A DNA stretch of 19,003 bases. Source: CAINDI01 sp037127585. GTDB taxonomy: Bacteria; Verrucomicrobiota; Verrucomicrobiia; Palsa-1439. Each line of letters opens with the position of its first letter. The first letter of the stretch is position 1. The stretch lies in assembly GCA_037127585.1 (NCBI GenBank), contig JBAXYB010000058.1, positions 1 through 19,003 of the forward strand, in the 5' to 3' direction. This document shows positions 7,282-15,586 of this stretch, piece after piece. A program made the position numbers and the translations under genes. The notes beneath the pieces were generated by a model. The model did not search any database. It was not told the origin of the DNA and saw only the letters and a program-made list of their open reading frames with translations.

Positions 7282-8031
7282 TTACCGGCGGTGCTGCCGC
7301 CACCATTCTCTGGCCAACAAACCAAAGAACGCCATATCTTCCACCAAATACCGGCGCCACATCCGTCCCGGCTCCTGCAACAGCCGGTAGAACCATTCCA
7401 GCCCGCACCGTTGCATCCACTGCGGAGCGCGTTTGACCACGCCGGCAACCACATCAAATGTCCCGCCGACGCCCATGACAAACGGTACCCGCAATTCCGT
7501 CTTCCATTTCCTTAGGAAAAGCTCTTTCTTTGGCGACCCCATCGCCACAAACAGGACATCCGGCTTGGCTTCCTTGATCTGCGCCACAACCTGCGCCTCT
7601 TCTTCCGGTCGCCAATAACCGTTCCGCCAGCCGGCTAGCTTCAGATTGGGGTGACGGTCCTTTAGAATACCGGCTGTTTTCTCAACCACCGCCGGCGTCG
7701 CGCCCAATAGATAAGGCCGGTAACCGCCTTGCGCGCACCGTTCGACCAATGCCGAAAACAGATCCACGCCAGCAACCCGTTCTTTCAGAGGTGAATGTAA
7801 AATTCGAGACGCCCACACAACCGGCTGGCCGTCCACATTAATCAGATCGCATCCCAAGACAGCTTCCCGGAGTGCGGGGTCGTGTTGGAGTTTCATGATC
7901 TTATCCACATTCACGACCACGTGCTGGTGGGGCTGACCGGAGCGGATCATTTCCTCAATCCGGTCGAGGGTCTCGCCCATCGTCAGATTATCGATGGGAA
8001 TGCCGAACAGGACTACTTTCGCAGCAGACAT
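7282..8031 (-). CDS. WecG/TagA/CpsF family glycosyltransferase
   Basis: The 249-residue product matches the GT26 family over its full length. N41-V42-D43 (VVNVDK) and D67-G68 (INVDGQPVVW) are the conserved active-site positions, with D67 the likely catalytic base. PYLLGATP, GYWRPEEE and VLFVAMGSPKKELFL are further family blocks, and GVGGTFDVVAG is the acceptor-side motif. Members add ManNAc or ManNAc-uronic acid to polyprenyl-diphosphate-GlcNAc at the inner membrane. The neighbouring wecB gene makes UDP-ManNAc, so a TagA-like ManNAc transferase is the best reading. The ATG at 8031 lies inside the end of wecB (19-base overlap), so translation is probably coupled. The exact sugar is not proven. 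Confidence 0.93.
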   Translation of the reverse strand: MSAAKVVLFGIPIDNLTMGETLDRIEEMIRSGQPHQHVVVNVDKIMKLQHDPALREAVLGCDLINVDGQPVVWASRILHSPLKERVAGVDLFSALVERCAQGGYRPYLLGATPAVVEKTAGILKDRHPNLKLAGWRNGYWRPEEEAQVVAQIKEAKPDVLFVAMGSPKKELFLRKWKTELRVPFVMGVGGTFDVVAGVVKRAPQWMQRCGLEWFYRLLQEPGRMWRRYLVEDMAFFGLLAREWWRQHRR

Positions 8032-9077
8032 TCAACAATCCTTCGAGCGGCCTGCCCGTCCCAATATTTCGGAATGCGGCCACGTTTACCGTGTCCGGCC
8101 AGAATCTGCCGCGCCTCGGCGACAATCTTCGCGTGACTCGTACCGACCAACGTGTTCGTCCCCTCCGTCACCGTGACCGGCCGCTCAGTGTTTTCGCGAA
8201 TCGTCAGACACGGCACCCCGAGCGCCGTCGTTTCCTCTTGGACGCCGCCCGAATCCGTCAGCACCATCGTCGCGCCCCCCATCAACCGCAACGAATCCAA
8301 ATATCCCACCGGCTCCATCAACTTCAGATTCCCCCACCGGCTCAACTCGTCCCAAAACCCAAACTGCTTCAACTTCCCTGCCGTCCGCGGATGCACCGGG
8401 AAAACCAGCGGCAAATCCTTCTGAATCACATCCAACGCCGACAAAATCTCAGTCAACACCACCTTATCGTCCACATTGCTCGGCCGATGCAGCGTCACCA
8501 ACCCATACCGGCCTTCCGACCGGCCCGCGACGTCCTTCAACCGCAACAACGTGTCGATCATCAGGTTTCCGACAAAATGAATCTTCGCCGCCGGTACGCC
8601 TTCGCGGCGCAAGTTCTCATCGGCATCCTGGCTTGTCGTGAAACAGTAATCGCTCAGCGCGTCGGTCACCAACCGGTTCACTTCCTCTGGCATCGTCCGG
8701 TCACCGCTGCGCAAGCCGGCCTCGACGTGGGCGACCGGGATACAGAGTTTCGCCGCCGCAAGTGTCGCCGCCATTGTCGAATTCACATCCCCGACCACCA
8801 CCACCAAGTCGGCCGGCTGGGCAATGAGCAATTTCTCCATCTCGATCATCACTTTGGCCGTCTGTTCCGCATGCGATCCCGAGCCGACGCCGAGAAACAC
8901 ATCCGGCGCCGGTATCCCGAGTTGCTGGAAGAACAGATCCGACATATTCACGTCGTAATGCTGTCCGGTATGCACCAAGACCGGCGTGAACGCGTCCGGA
9001 TGCCGCCGGTATTCCAGCAGCAACGGCGCGATCTTCATGAAATTGGGGCGGGCCCCGACGACGTTAACGATTCGCAT
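8013..9077 (-). CDS. wecB: UDP-N-acetylglucosamine 2-epimerase (non-hydrolysing)
   Basis: The enzyme interconverts UDP-GlcNAc and UDP-ManNAc in the cytoplasm. The 354-residue product starts MRIVNVVGARPNFMKIAPLL, the standard beginning of the family, so the ATG at 9077 was chosen over the longer frame. Family landmarks are all present: HTGQHYD, GDVNSTMA, HVEAGLRSGDRTMPEE, LHRPSNVDD, PVHPRT, TDSGGVQEE and IRENTERPVTV. The catalytic acids (Asp in GDVN, Glu in HVEAG and PEEVN) and the His of LHRP are intact, so it should be active. It overlaps the upstream toroid gene by 14 bases and the downstream wecG-type gene by 19 bases, so all three are probably translated from one message. Confidence 0.96.
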   Translation of the reverse strand: MRIVNVVGARPNFMKIAPLLLEYRRHPDAFTPVLVHTGQHYDVNMSDLFFQQLGIPAPDVFLGVGSGSHAEQTAKVMIEMEKLLIAQPADLVVVVGDVNSTMAATLAAAKLCIPVAHVEAGLRSGDRTMPEEVNRLVTDALSDYCFTTSQDADENLRREGVPAAKIHFVGNLMIDTLLRLKDVAGRSEGRYGLVTLHRPSNVDDKVVLTEILSALDVIQKDLPLVFPVHPRTAGKLKQFGFWDELSRWGNLKLMEPVGYLDSLRLMGGATMVLTDSGGVQEETTALGVPCLTIRENTERPVTVTEGTNTLVGTSHAKIVAEARQILAGHGKRGRIPKYWDGQAARRIVECLLRK

Positions 9078-10062
9078 TGGCTTTGATGAGTTCGGCGAGC
9101 GCGTAATACATCCACGCCTGCGTCCACCGCATGTAGCAGTTGCGATTTGTAAACCAGCGCCCGCGCTGATACCAGAAAAACCCCCGCTCATCCCACATAT
9201 TCGCGAGCGCCCACTGCGCGACGGCGTTCGCTTTCTGGATTTCCCCGAAGGCGAGATACGTCAAGATGCCCTGCGCGCTGCAATGCGTGTCGAACGGATA
9301 ATCGCGGTCGTGATAATACCGGGGCGCGAACTCCGGCGTCCAAAACGTCTTGTCCCAATACTCAAACCCGCGTTGCGCCGCCTCAGGAAACCAGCCGGTC
9401 GCCTGCAACGCCACCAGATTGTAGCCGGTATGAAAGTTATCGATCCACCGCTGATTCGGCGCTTCGCCGTACCACCACGACCCATCCGGCCGCTGCCGGC
9501 TCACCGAAAACTCCATGCACTCCCGCCGGCCCACCACCGCGGCGCCAATCATATTAATATTGTGAACCTGCGTATCGCTCCCGGAGATATACGTGATCCA
9601 ACCCTGCCGGAGCAGGTTCTTGTCGATGAACTCCGAAACATCGACCTTGAGCGCCCGGGCCGCGAACGCCGTGCAAATCAAGTTCGATGCCCCGTGCGGC
9701 GCATAAAACGCCCGTTGCTGCCACGGGAACGGATACCCCCAACCGCCATCGAGATTGCGCAGTTGCCGGAGTTTCTCCAACAACTCCGGTTCGCCATTGC
9801 CGAGCGCAAACAGCGCCAGCCCCTTCGAGTTCAACGTCGGCACAATCCCGCAGAGCGGGCGCAAATTGACCGGGCTGCGCCGGTGGAACTGCGTCCACAC
9901 CTGCCGGCCCAGTTTACCCGGCGGGACGAGTGGCGCATTCAATCCATCGTACGGATCGAACCCGCGCCAATCGCGAGCCCGGCAATACGCATCAAGTTTG
10001 CGCCAAATTTCCTTCACGGCGCGAGCGTACCGTGAAGGGCGTTGACAGGCAATGACCGGCAT
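9064..10062 (-). CDS. Alpha/alpha-toroid protein of polysaccharide clusters (VpsJ-like)
   Basis: The 332-residue product has no signal peptide or membrane helix. It is rich in Trp, Tyr and His in repeated helical units: NLDGGWGYPFPW, RPDGSWWYGEAPNQRW, IDNFHTGYNLVAL and DTHCSAQGILTYLAF. Such DGSWxYG repeats are typical of prenyltransferase/squalene-cyclase-like alpha-alpha barrels and of polysaccharide-cluster proteins such as VpsJ of Vibrio. I call it by fold only: it could be a glycan hydrolase or lyase, or a scaffold. The ATG at 10062 has no clear Shine-Dalgarno site; a GTG 45 bases into the frame (VKEIWRK) is an alternative. It is the first gene of the wecB-wecG operon and is divergent from purS with 65 bases between them. 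Confidence 0.78.
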   Translation of the reverse strand: MPVIACQRPSRYARAVKEIWRKLDAYCRARDWRGFDPYDGLNAPLVPPGKLGRQVWTQFHRRSPVNLRPLCGIVPTLNSKGLALFALGNGEPELLEKLRQLRNLDGGWGYPFPWQQRAFYAPHGASNLICTAFAARALKVDVSEFIDKNLLRQGWITYISGSDTQVHNINMIGAAVVGRRECMEFSVSRQRPDGSWWYGEAPNQRWIDNFHTGYNLVALQATGWFPEAAQRGFEYWDKTFWTPEFAPRYYHDRDYPFDTHCSAQGILTYLAFGEIQKANAVAQWALANMWDERGFFWYQRGRWFTNRNCYMRWTQAWMYYALAELIKANANR

Positions 10063-10127
10063 TCGACCAACGCGCCACGCCTCATTACTTGCGGAGCCGC
10101 GGATGGTCGTGTTAAGAACGCCGGCGC

Positions 10128-10367
10128 ATGAAAGCCAAGATTACTGTGATGCCGAAGAAAACGGTGCTCGATCCGCAGGGCAAGACGGTGCAACACGCGC
10201 TGGAGTCGCTGGGCTTCAAAGGCGTGAAAGAAGTCCGCATCGGCAAGTTTATCGAAGTCGAACTCACCGGGAGCAATAAGGCCGCGCTCAAAAAGAAGAT
10301 CGACGAGGCCTGCCACAAATTGCTCAGCAACCCGGTCATCGAAGACTACGAGTTCAAGATCCAATGA
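10128..10367 (+). CDS. purS: Phosphoribosylformylglycinamidine synthase subunit PurS
   Basis: The 79-residue product matches the small PurS subunit over its whole length: KITVMPKKTVLDPQGKTV, VKEVRIGKFIEVEL and NPVIEDYEF. PurS bridges PurQ (glutaminase) and PurL (synthetase) to make FGAM in step four of purine biosynthesis. It is the first gene of a purS-purQ pair; its TGA overlaps the purQ ATG. I see no good ribosome-binding site. No purL is in the window. Confidence 0.96.
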   Translation: MKAKITVMPKKTVLDPQGKTVQHALESLGFKGVKEVRIGKFIEVELTGSNKAALKKKIDEACHKLLSNPVIEDYEFKIQ

Positions 10368-11035
10368 AGTGCGGCGTCATCCAATTTCCCGGCAGCAACT
10401 GCGATCAGGACGCGTACCACGTGTTGGCCAACGTGCTCGGCCAGCCGACCCGCTACATCTGGCACAAGGACGCGACCCTCGGCGGTGTGGACTGCGTGGT
10501 GGTGCCGGGCGGATTCAGTTATGGCGACTATTTGCGGACCGGGGCGATTGCCCGGTTCTCACCGGCGATGAAAGCGGTCGCGGCGCATGCGCAAGCCGGC
10601 GGGCTGGTCATCGGTATTTGCAATGGGTTTCAAATTCTCTGCGAAGCGCACTTGTTGCCGGGCGCGCTCATCCGCAACAAAGGGCTGAAATTTATTTGCG
10701 ACTGGGTGCAGTTGCGCGTTGAAACCGACGATTCGCCGTTCACCAACGCCTGCCGGTCCGGGCAGATCTTGCGACTCCCGATTGCGCACGGGGAAGGCTG
10801 TTACTTTGCTGAACCCGCCGTCCTCGCCCAACTCCACCACGAGAACCGCGTGCTGCTCCGGTACGTCAAGAATCCCAACGGCTCCGTGGGCGACATCGCC
10901 GGCATTTGCAACGCGAACCGGAATGTTTTTGGCCTCATGCCGCACCCCGAGCGGGCGAGCGAAAAAATCCTCGGCAGCGAGGACGGCCGGTTAATCTTCG
11001 AGAGCTTGCTTCAAGCCGTCGTCACTTCCCGGTAA
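10364..11035 (+). CDS. purQ: Phosphoribosylformylglycinamidine synthase subunit PurQ (glutaminase)
   Basis: This class I glutamine amidotransferase releases ammonia from glutamine for the FGAM synthase reaction. The 223-residue product has the nucleophile C86 in GICNGFQIL and the partner residues H194 and E196 in MPHPERA. PGSNCDQD and PGGFSYGDYLRTGAIA are the family hallmarks, so the enzyme should be active. The ATG overlaps the purS TGA, so expression is coupled. The last 25 bases overlap, tail to tail, the end of the class IV aminotransferase gene on the other strand. Confidence 0.97.
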   Translation: MKCGVIQFPGSNCDQDAYHVLANVLGQPTRYIWHKDATLGGVDCVVVPGGFSYGDYLRTGAIARFSPAMKAVAAHAQAGGLVIGICNGFQILCEAHLLPGALIRNKGLKFICDWVQLRVETDDSPFTNACRSGQILRLPIAHGEGCYFAEPAVLAQLHHENRVLLRYVKNPNGSVGDIAGICNANRNVFGLMPHPERASEKILGSEDGRLIFESLLQAVVTSR

Positions 11036-11919
11036 ACATCTTTGCCGGTGAGTTGACTCCACCGATCCAAAATCCGGCGCCACATCAACCCGGGTTGGCC
11101 GGTGCCGATGAGTTGGCCGTTCAGCTTCGTGACCGGCGCGAGACAACACGTCGTCATCGGCAGCCACGCCTCCTCCGCCGCGTGGACTGTCGCGACAGTG
11201 AGATCAGCCTCGGCAAACGAGATCTGCATCTCGGCCAGAATCTCCGTCAACACCGTGAGGCTTACGCCCCAGAGAATATTGGCCCGGCGCGGGGAAAAGA
11301 CGGTACCGTTCCGATAGATCACGAAGTTCGAGACGCCGGTCTCCGCGATGTGGTCGTGGACATCGAGGTACAACGGCACGGCGGCCGGGTCCACCTGTTT
11401 CACTTCGCGCTCGCCGATCCACATGTGGAGCCGGTTGCGATGTTTGATTTGTGCCGGCAGACACTGTGAGTGGCGCATTGCCGGCGTGATGCACTGTCCG
11501 CCGGTCAGGAAGAAATTCCGCCACAGGTGGACGGGGGTCGGAAACGTGTGCATCACAAACGTCGGCTTCGGCTCGGCCGGCAGTCCCGTCGTGCCGGCAT
11601 AGACCGGATTTGCGCCGCCGGTCAGATACATCACCAACGTTTGTTCGCGCTGATAGTTGTGGGTAACCAGCGCCCGCGCGAGCGTGCAAATTTCCTCCAG
11701 CGAATGCGGCGGAACAAGATGGGCTGCTTCGGCAGATGCAAAAAATCGGCGCGCATGATCTTCCAGCCGGTAGAGCTGACCGTTGAATGTCCGCGCCAAA
11801 TCCGCGACCGCCGCGCCGAAAACAATGCCGGTATCAGAGATGGGCAGCCGGCAATCAGCGGTCGGAATAAACTGACCGTTGAGATACGCGGCCGGTCCTG
11901 AAACTGTGAGCGGTAGCAT
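11011..11919 (-). CDS. Class IV aminotransferase (branched-chain or D-amino-acid type)
   Basis: The 302-residue PLP enzyme has the fold-type IV pattern. YLNGQFIP and ISDTGIVFGAAV are the N-terminal strands. The PLP lysine is most likely K159 (in LPAQIKHRNRLHMW), and VSNFVIYRNGTVFSP is the cofactor-binding segment with the ETG just before it. It could be a branched-chain amino acid, D-amino acid or aminodeoxychorismate-lyase type enzyme; the acceptor is not readable. The gene follows the aldo/keto reductase by 9 bases with a GGGA ahead of its ATG, so the two likely share a message. Its end overlaps purQ by 25 bases. Confidence 0.9.
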   Translation of the reverse strand: MLPLTVSGPAAYLNGQFIPTADCRLPISDTGIVFGAAVADLARTFNGQLYRLEDHARRFFASAEAAHLVPPHSLEEICTLARALVTHNYQREQTLVMYLTGGANPVYAGTTGLPAEPKPTFVMHTFPTPVHLWRNFFLTGGQCITPAMRHSQCLPAQIKHRNRLHMWIGEREVKQVDPAAVPLYLDVHDHIAETGVSNFVIYRNGTVFSPRRANILWGVSLTVLTEILAEMQISFAEADLTVATVHAAEEAWLPMTTCCLAPVTKLNGQLIGTGQPGLMWRRILDRWSQLTGKDVYREVTTA

Positions 11920-11928
11920 AATTCCCGT

Positions 11929-12903
<975 letters not shown>

Positions 12904-13086
12904 GCCGCGAATCTGCCGCATCGTGACCGGGGTGTCGAGCGGATTGGTGTTGGCTGACGAGCTTACGAGTCGTATGGCGCAAGCGCCCAAAGCTAGGCGG
13001 CTGGCCCCACCTCGAGCGGGACGGAGAAGAAGGAACGAAAGCTGGGAAAGCCAGCGAGGAAACTTTTGTCTTAAGCGGAACCTTTA

Positions 13087-13103
13087 ATGGGTGACCCCGA
13101 TGA
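13087..13103 (+). repeat. Direct repeat, copy 1
   Basis: ATGGGTGACCCCGATGA; 15 of 17 bases match the copy at 13222-13238. Its core GGGTGACCC is close to palindromic. Both copies flank the gene remnant at 13111-13224. Confidence 0.65.
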
Positions 13104-13110
13104 TAGGCTG

Positions 13111-13224
13111 CTACTTGGCGTTGATCTTCTTGTCCTTCGCCTGCGCTTCCTTGACCAGTCTTGGAAGATCCGGGGCCACGGGGCGTTTATTTTGACGGAA
13201 GGCTATTCCTATCGAAATGTGATG
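13111..13224 (-). pseudogene. C-terminal remnant of an unidentified gene
   Basis: On the minus strand a frame ending in TAG at 13111 encodes a basic, natural-looking C-terminus, LPRLVKEAQAKDKKINAK, preceded by FRQNKRPVAPD. The frame is open back to about 13279, but has no start codon, and upstream it runs into the repeat and into the next gene's end. It therefore looks like the tail of a deleted gene. The original family is unknown. Confidence 0.4.
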
Positions 13225-13238
13225 GGTGACCCTAATGA
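13222..13238 (+). repeat. Direct repeat, copy 2
   Basis: ATGGGTGACCCTAATGA, 135 bases from copy 1, with two transitions. It abuts the end of the lipoprotein-like gene (stop at 13239). Confidence 0.65.
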
Positions 13239-14252
13239 CTATGGATCGTGAACTTGTTCCAGCGACTTCAGTTTCTTAAAGAGGTTGCGTTTGGGATCAA
13301 ATTCCAAGTTGTGCTCATCGGGGGTGGGATTGAGGTAGTAGGTAAATCCAAGCTGCCCTCGCAGCCCCCACTCGAACTCCCCGTGAATCTTGCCATAAAG
13401 TGCGCTTACAATTTTCCCAGTGTCATCCCGCTTGGTTCGGACGCGAAAGAAGTAGTTTTGATCCGCGCGGGGAAGATCACCCTGTCGGCCACGTCCATTT
13501 TGACTTATATGCCGCACGAGATAAGGGATGTAGCCATCTTGGGGTGCCATCCGAGGCAAGCGTAGAATACTGCCACCCTGTGGATCTGCATACGCCGACT
13601 GAATGCCGTCGGTTTTGTTCGAGAACCCCACAACAAATTCGCTGTCGAAAATCTGAATGCGATCTGGTGTCATATCGCCAAGCTTCTGCTTCAGTGAGAA
13701 GATGAAGTCGGCAACCTCGCCCTTCCCATAAGGCGGCAGCCAGTCGCCTTTCAGTAGATCAAACCCGACTGAGTTGGTAGTCAACAGCGCATCTGCGATC
13801 ACTCCTTGCCACACCTCGATCTTGCGGGCGTACAACGGGACCGGATCAGATTTCTTCTTGAGAACAATTTCCAGTGTCGGGTTCCACGGCCCCCATCTCC
13901 CAAGTGCCGCCTTGGTGAACTGAAAATGGCGTGGGCGATCGTGATAGAAGTTGGGGAGGTCTAGCACTCCGTAGGCAATTTCGCCTTCGAGACTGGCCAT
14001 TGATACTATTGCCATACCGTTTTCATCCGTTTTCTCGGTTGCGGTCGCATACTTACCCTGACCGAAATTTTCTCCCGGGTCCCAGCGTAGAAAAGTGCTG
14101 GCACTAATCACAGCCCCGTGAACCGCGAGGCCATCTTCTGTTCGCACTTGTATTGTGATTTGAGCCGTAGGTTTTTGCTGACCGAATGTCGAACATGAAA
14201 GCAAACCTAGACAACCAGATAAGACAACAGCTGCGCAAACTTGGCAATTCAT
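13239..14252 (-). CDS. Putative lipoprotein/secreted protein of an uncharacterised PVC-type family
   Basis: The 337-residue product begins with a hydrophobic leader and a lipobox-like LLSC (C20), though it lacks the usual basic N-terminus, so signal peptidase I cleavage near FGQ is also possible. Residues about 32-130 look like a carboxypeptidase-regulatory-type beta domain (ITIQVRTEDGLAVHGAVISA). The C-terminal half carries YFFRVRTKRDDTGKIVSALY and FTYYLNPTPDEHNLEFDP, motifs I associate with a multi-copy family in Verrucomicrobiota and Lentisphaerota. No function is known. The start at 14252 is set by a GGAGG (14263-14259) six bases upstream. Base composition is lower in G+C than its neighbours, and debris and repeats sit just downstream, suggesting acquisition or a paralogous family locus. 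Confidence 0.85.
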   Translation of the reverse strand: MNCQVCAAVVLSGCLGLLSCSTFGQQKPTAQITIQVRTEDGLAVHGAVISASTFLRWDPGENFGQGKYATATEKTDENGMAIVSMASLEGEIAYGVLDLPNFYHDRPRHFQFTKAALGRWGPWNPTLEIVLKKKSDPVPLYARKIEVWQGVIADALLTTNSVGFDLLKGDWLPPYGKGEVADFIFSLKQKLGDMTPDRIQIFDSEFVVGFSNKTDGIQSAYADPQGGSILRLPRMAPQDGYIPYLVRHISQNGRGRQGDLPRADQNYFFRVRTKRDDTGKIVSALYGKIHGEFEWGLRGQLGFTYYLNPTPDEHNLEFDPKRNLFKKLKSLEQVHDP

Positions 14253-14258
14253 TTCAAA

Positions 14259-14263
14259 CCTCC
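14259..14263 (-). promoter_or_regulatory. Shine-Dalgarno site of the lipoprotein-like gene
   Basis: GGAGG on the minus strand, six bases before the ATG at 14252. It supports the annotated start and shows the gene is independently translated. Confidence 0.75.
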
Positions 14264-14344
14264 GCTTTGGACAATTTAGTCAAACACCCTGTGGGCACCG
14301 GGGTCAACGCTGTAAACTGTAAATTAGGCCATCAGATGGAATTC

Positions 14345-14818
14345 TCAGAGAGGCGGCGCGATGATCTCCAGGCCGTACCGCGGGGCGGCGGCCAGCAGGC
14401 GGGCAAAATCGGCGGGCGTTGGTTCGACGGGCGCGGACTGCGGCGTGGCGAGTGGCGTGCCGATTTCAGCGAAGAATTTTTCCAAGCCTGCCGGCGTGAC
14501 GACGACCAGCATGCGGCCCGCCTTCGCGCCGGTGTTCTTGAACGTGTGCGGGACGTCCCGCTTGCCGTAAAGCGTTTGGCCGGTCGTGGCGTGAATTGTC
14601 TTACCGGCAACAGTGAAAGTAAACTCGCCTTCGAGGACGTAAAACACTTCGTCTTCCCGGTGATGGACGTGCGGTGGCGGTCCATGTTGAGGTGGGACGA
14701 GAAACTCAATCATGGCAAAGGCGCCGCCGCTTTCCTCGCCCGTGACCAGAAAATGGTAGCGGTCGCCGACAACGGAATAGACGCGGCCCGGCGCAGTGGA
14801 GATGGAAGTTGGATTCAT
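14345..14818 (-). CDS. Single-domain cupin protein
   Basis: The 157-residue product is a small beta-barrel cupin. The first metal-binding motif is H50-V-H52 then E57 (PPPHVHHREDEVFYVLEGEF); the second supplies H91 in RDVPHTFKN. All four metal ligands are present, so it should bind a divalent metal and may be a dioxygenase, isomerase or small-molecule sensor; cupins of this simple type are not assignable to a substrate. The ATG at 14818 was chosen because the cupin fold begins soon after; the longer open frame adds 26 residues with no family support. It stands alone, between the inverted-repeat element and the lipoprotein-like gene. Confidence 0.9.
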   Translation of the reverse strand: MNPTSISTAPGRVYSVVGDRYHFLVTGEESGGAFAMIEFLVPPQHGPPPHVHHREDEVFYVLEGEFTFTVAGKTIHATTGQTLYGKRDVPHTFKNTGAKAGRMLVVVTPAGLEKFFAEIGTPLATPQSAPVEPTPADFARLLAAAPRYGLEIIAPPL

Positions 14819-14938
14819 AACAAAAAGTTTCCCGGTTTGTTGTCCGTAAAATTGCGTGGCCTGCCGTCTGATACCTGATTGATATGCGCGAGGCAAGTGT
14901 CACGCGCTGGACGGGTGCCGTTCTAACCTTTGGCCGAA

Positions 14939-14993
14939 CCCTCACCCTGACCCTCTCCCCTTGTCCTTTGGGGGAGAGGATTAAGGTGAGGGG
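14939..14993. repeat. Intergenic inverted-repeat element
   Basis: A left arm beginning CCCTCACCCTGACCCTCTCC (14939-14960) is largely complementary to a right arm beginning GGGGAGAGGATTAAGGTGAG (14971-14993), with a 10-base loop. The sequence resembles the CCCTCACCCT...AGGGTGAGGG palindromic elements dispersed between genes in many GC-rich bacteria. It sits after the jag stop on the minus strand and could also act as a transcription-ending hairpin. Confidence 0.7.
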
Positions 14994-15008
14994 GTGCTGG
15001 TTGTCCAA

Positions 15009-15560
15009 TTACCGGCGCGTCTGGCCGGGGGCGATGATCGGGGTTTGCCGGATGCGGAGCATGATTTTCTTGTGGGCTGTCTCGGCGCCGCCTTCGCTGA
15101 TGGCTTCGATTTCGACGTCTTGGGCAAAGTAGTCTTCAATGCGGCGGCGTTCGTCCGTGCCGTACGGACCGATCAGGACGGAGTCGCCCCAGCGGCGCAC
15201 GCTGCCGGCGGCGGCGGTGCATTTGTCGAGCAGATCGTCGGTCGGCTGAACGGGCGCGGCGGTGCCACCGCCATCGCAGTCGAGGGTGACGCGGGGCGCG
15301 TTGGGGTCGTGGCGGAAGAGGATGCGGTTGACGAGGAATTGAAGTTGGCTAAGGGTCTGACCGTGTTTGCCGATCAAGCGGGCGGGTTCGGCGGTGGTGA
15401 TGAGCAAGCGGGTGACGCCGGTCTGGGTGTCGAGTGTGATGGTGGCCGGGATGCCGAGGCCGGCAAGGATTTGCGTGAGCACATCTTGCGGGTCGCGGGG
15501 GGTGGTGGGGCGAACAGGAGTTGAAGCTGGGGCAGTTTCGGTTCCGAGCGGCTGTTCCAT
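15009..15560 (-). CDS. jag: Jag/KhpB-like KH-R3H RNA-binding protein
   Basis: The 183-residue product starts MEQPLGTETA at 15560; a GGAG about ten bases upstream supports this start, although the frame is open to 15986 inside yidC. A low-complexity N-terminal linker (to about 25) lacks the Jag-N domain. A KH domain (about 26-95) follows with the GxxG loop at G64-K-H-G67 (RLIGKHGQTLSQLQFLVNRI). The C-terminal R3H-like domain (about 108-172) has DERRRIEDYF and EAISEGGAE but the R3H histidine position is Glu142. Jag/KhpB binds RNA and influences cell-envelope growth; in many bacteria it follows yidC, as here, 26 bases after the yidC stop. Confidence 0.9.
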   Translation of the reverse strand: MEQPLGTETAPASTPVRPTTPRDPQDVLTQILAGLGIPATITLDTQTGVTRLLITTAEPARLIGKHGQTLSQLQFLVNRILFRHDPNAPRVTLDCDGGGTAAPVQPTDDLLDKCTAAAGSVRRWGDSVLIGPYGTDERRRIEDYFAQDVEIEAISEGGAETAHKKIMLRIRQTPIIAPGQTRR

Positions 15561-15586
15561 GTTGACGAGTTCTCCGATGGTGGTCC

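Larger units (their letters stand above)
12904..13238. other. Intergenic region with small hairpins and gene debris (335 bp)
   Basis: No intact gene is visible. On the plus strand two short stem-loops stand out: GGCGCAAGCGCC (12976-12987) and GCTGGGAAAGCCAGC (13041-13055). The right part holds a pair of short direct repeats and a gene remnant, entered separately. I saw no promoter I would trust and no known RNA family. Confidence 0.5.

Noticed and set aside
8986..10035. Plus-strand open frame of 349 codons
   Set aside because: Antisense to wecB and the toroid gene, with Pro/Arg-rich composition and no family match.
10063..10127. Promoter between the toroid gene and purS
   Set aside because: TTGCGG/TTAAGA and TTGGCT/TAACAC candidates match consensus too poorly to list.
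12955..13060. Hammerhead-ribozyme-like CTGACGAG and GAAA elements
   Set aside because: The remaining core bases and stems do not fit: no UH cleavage site follows the third stem.
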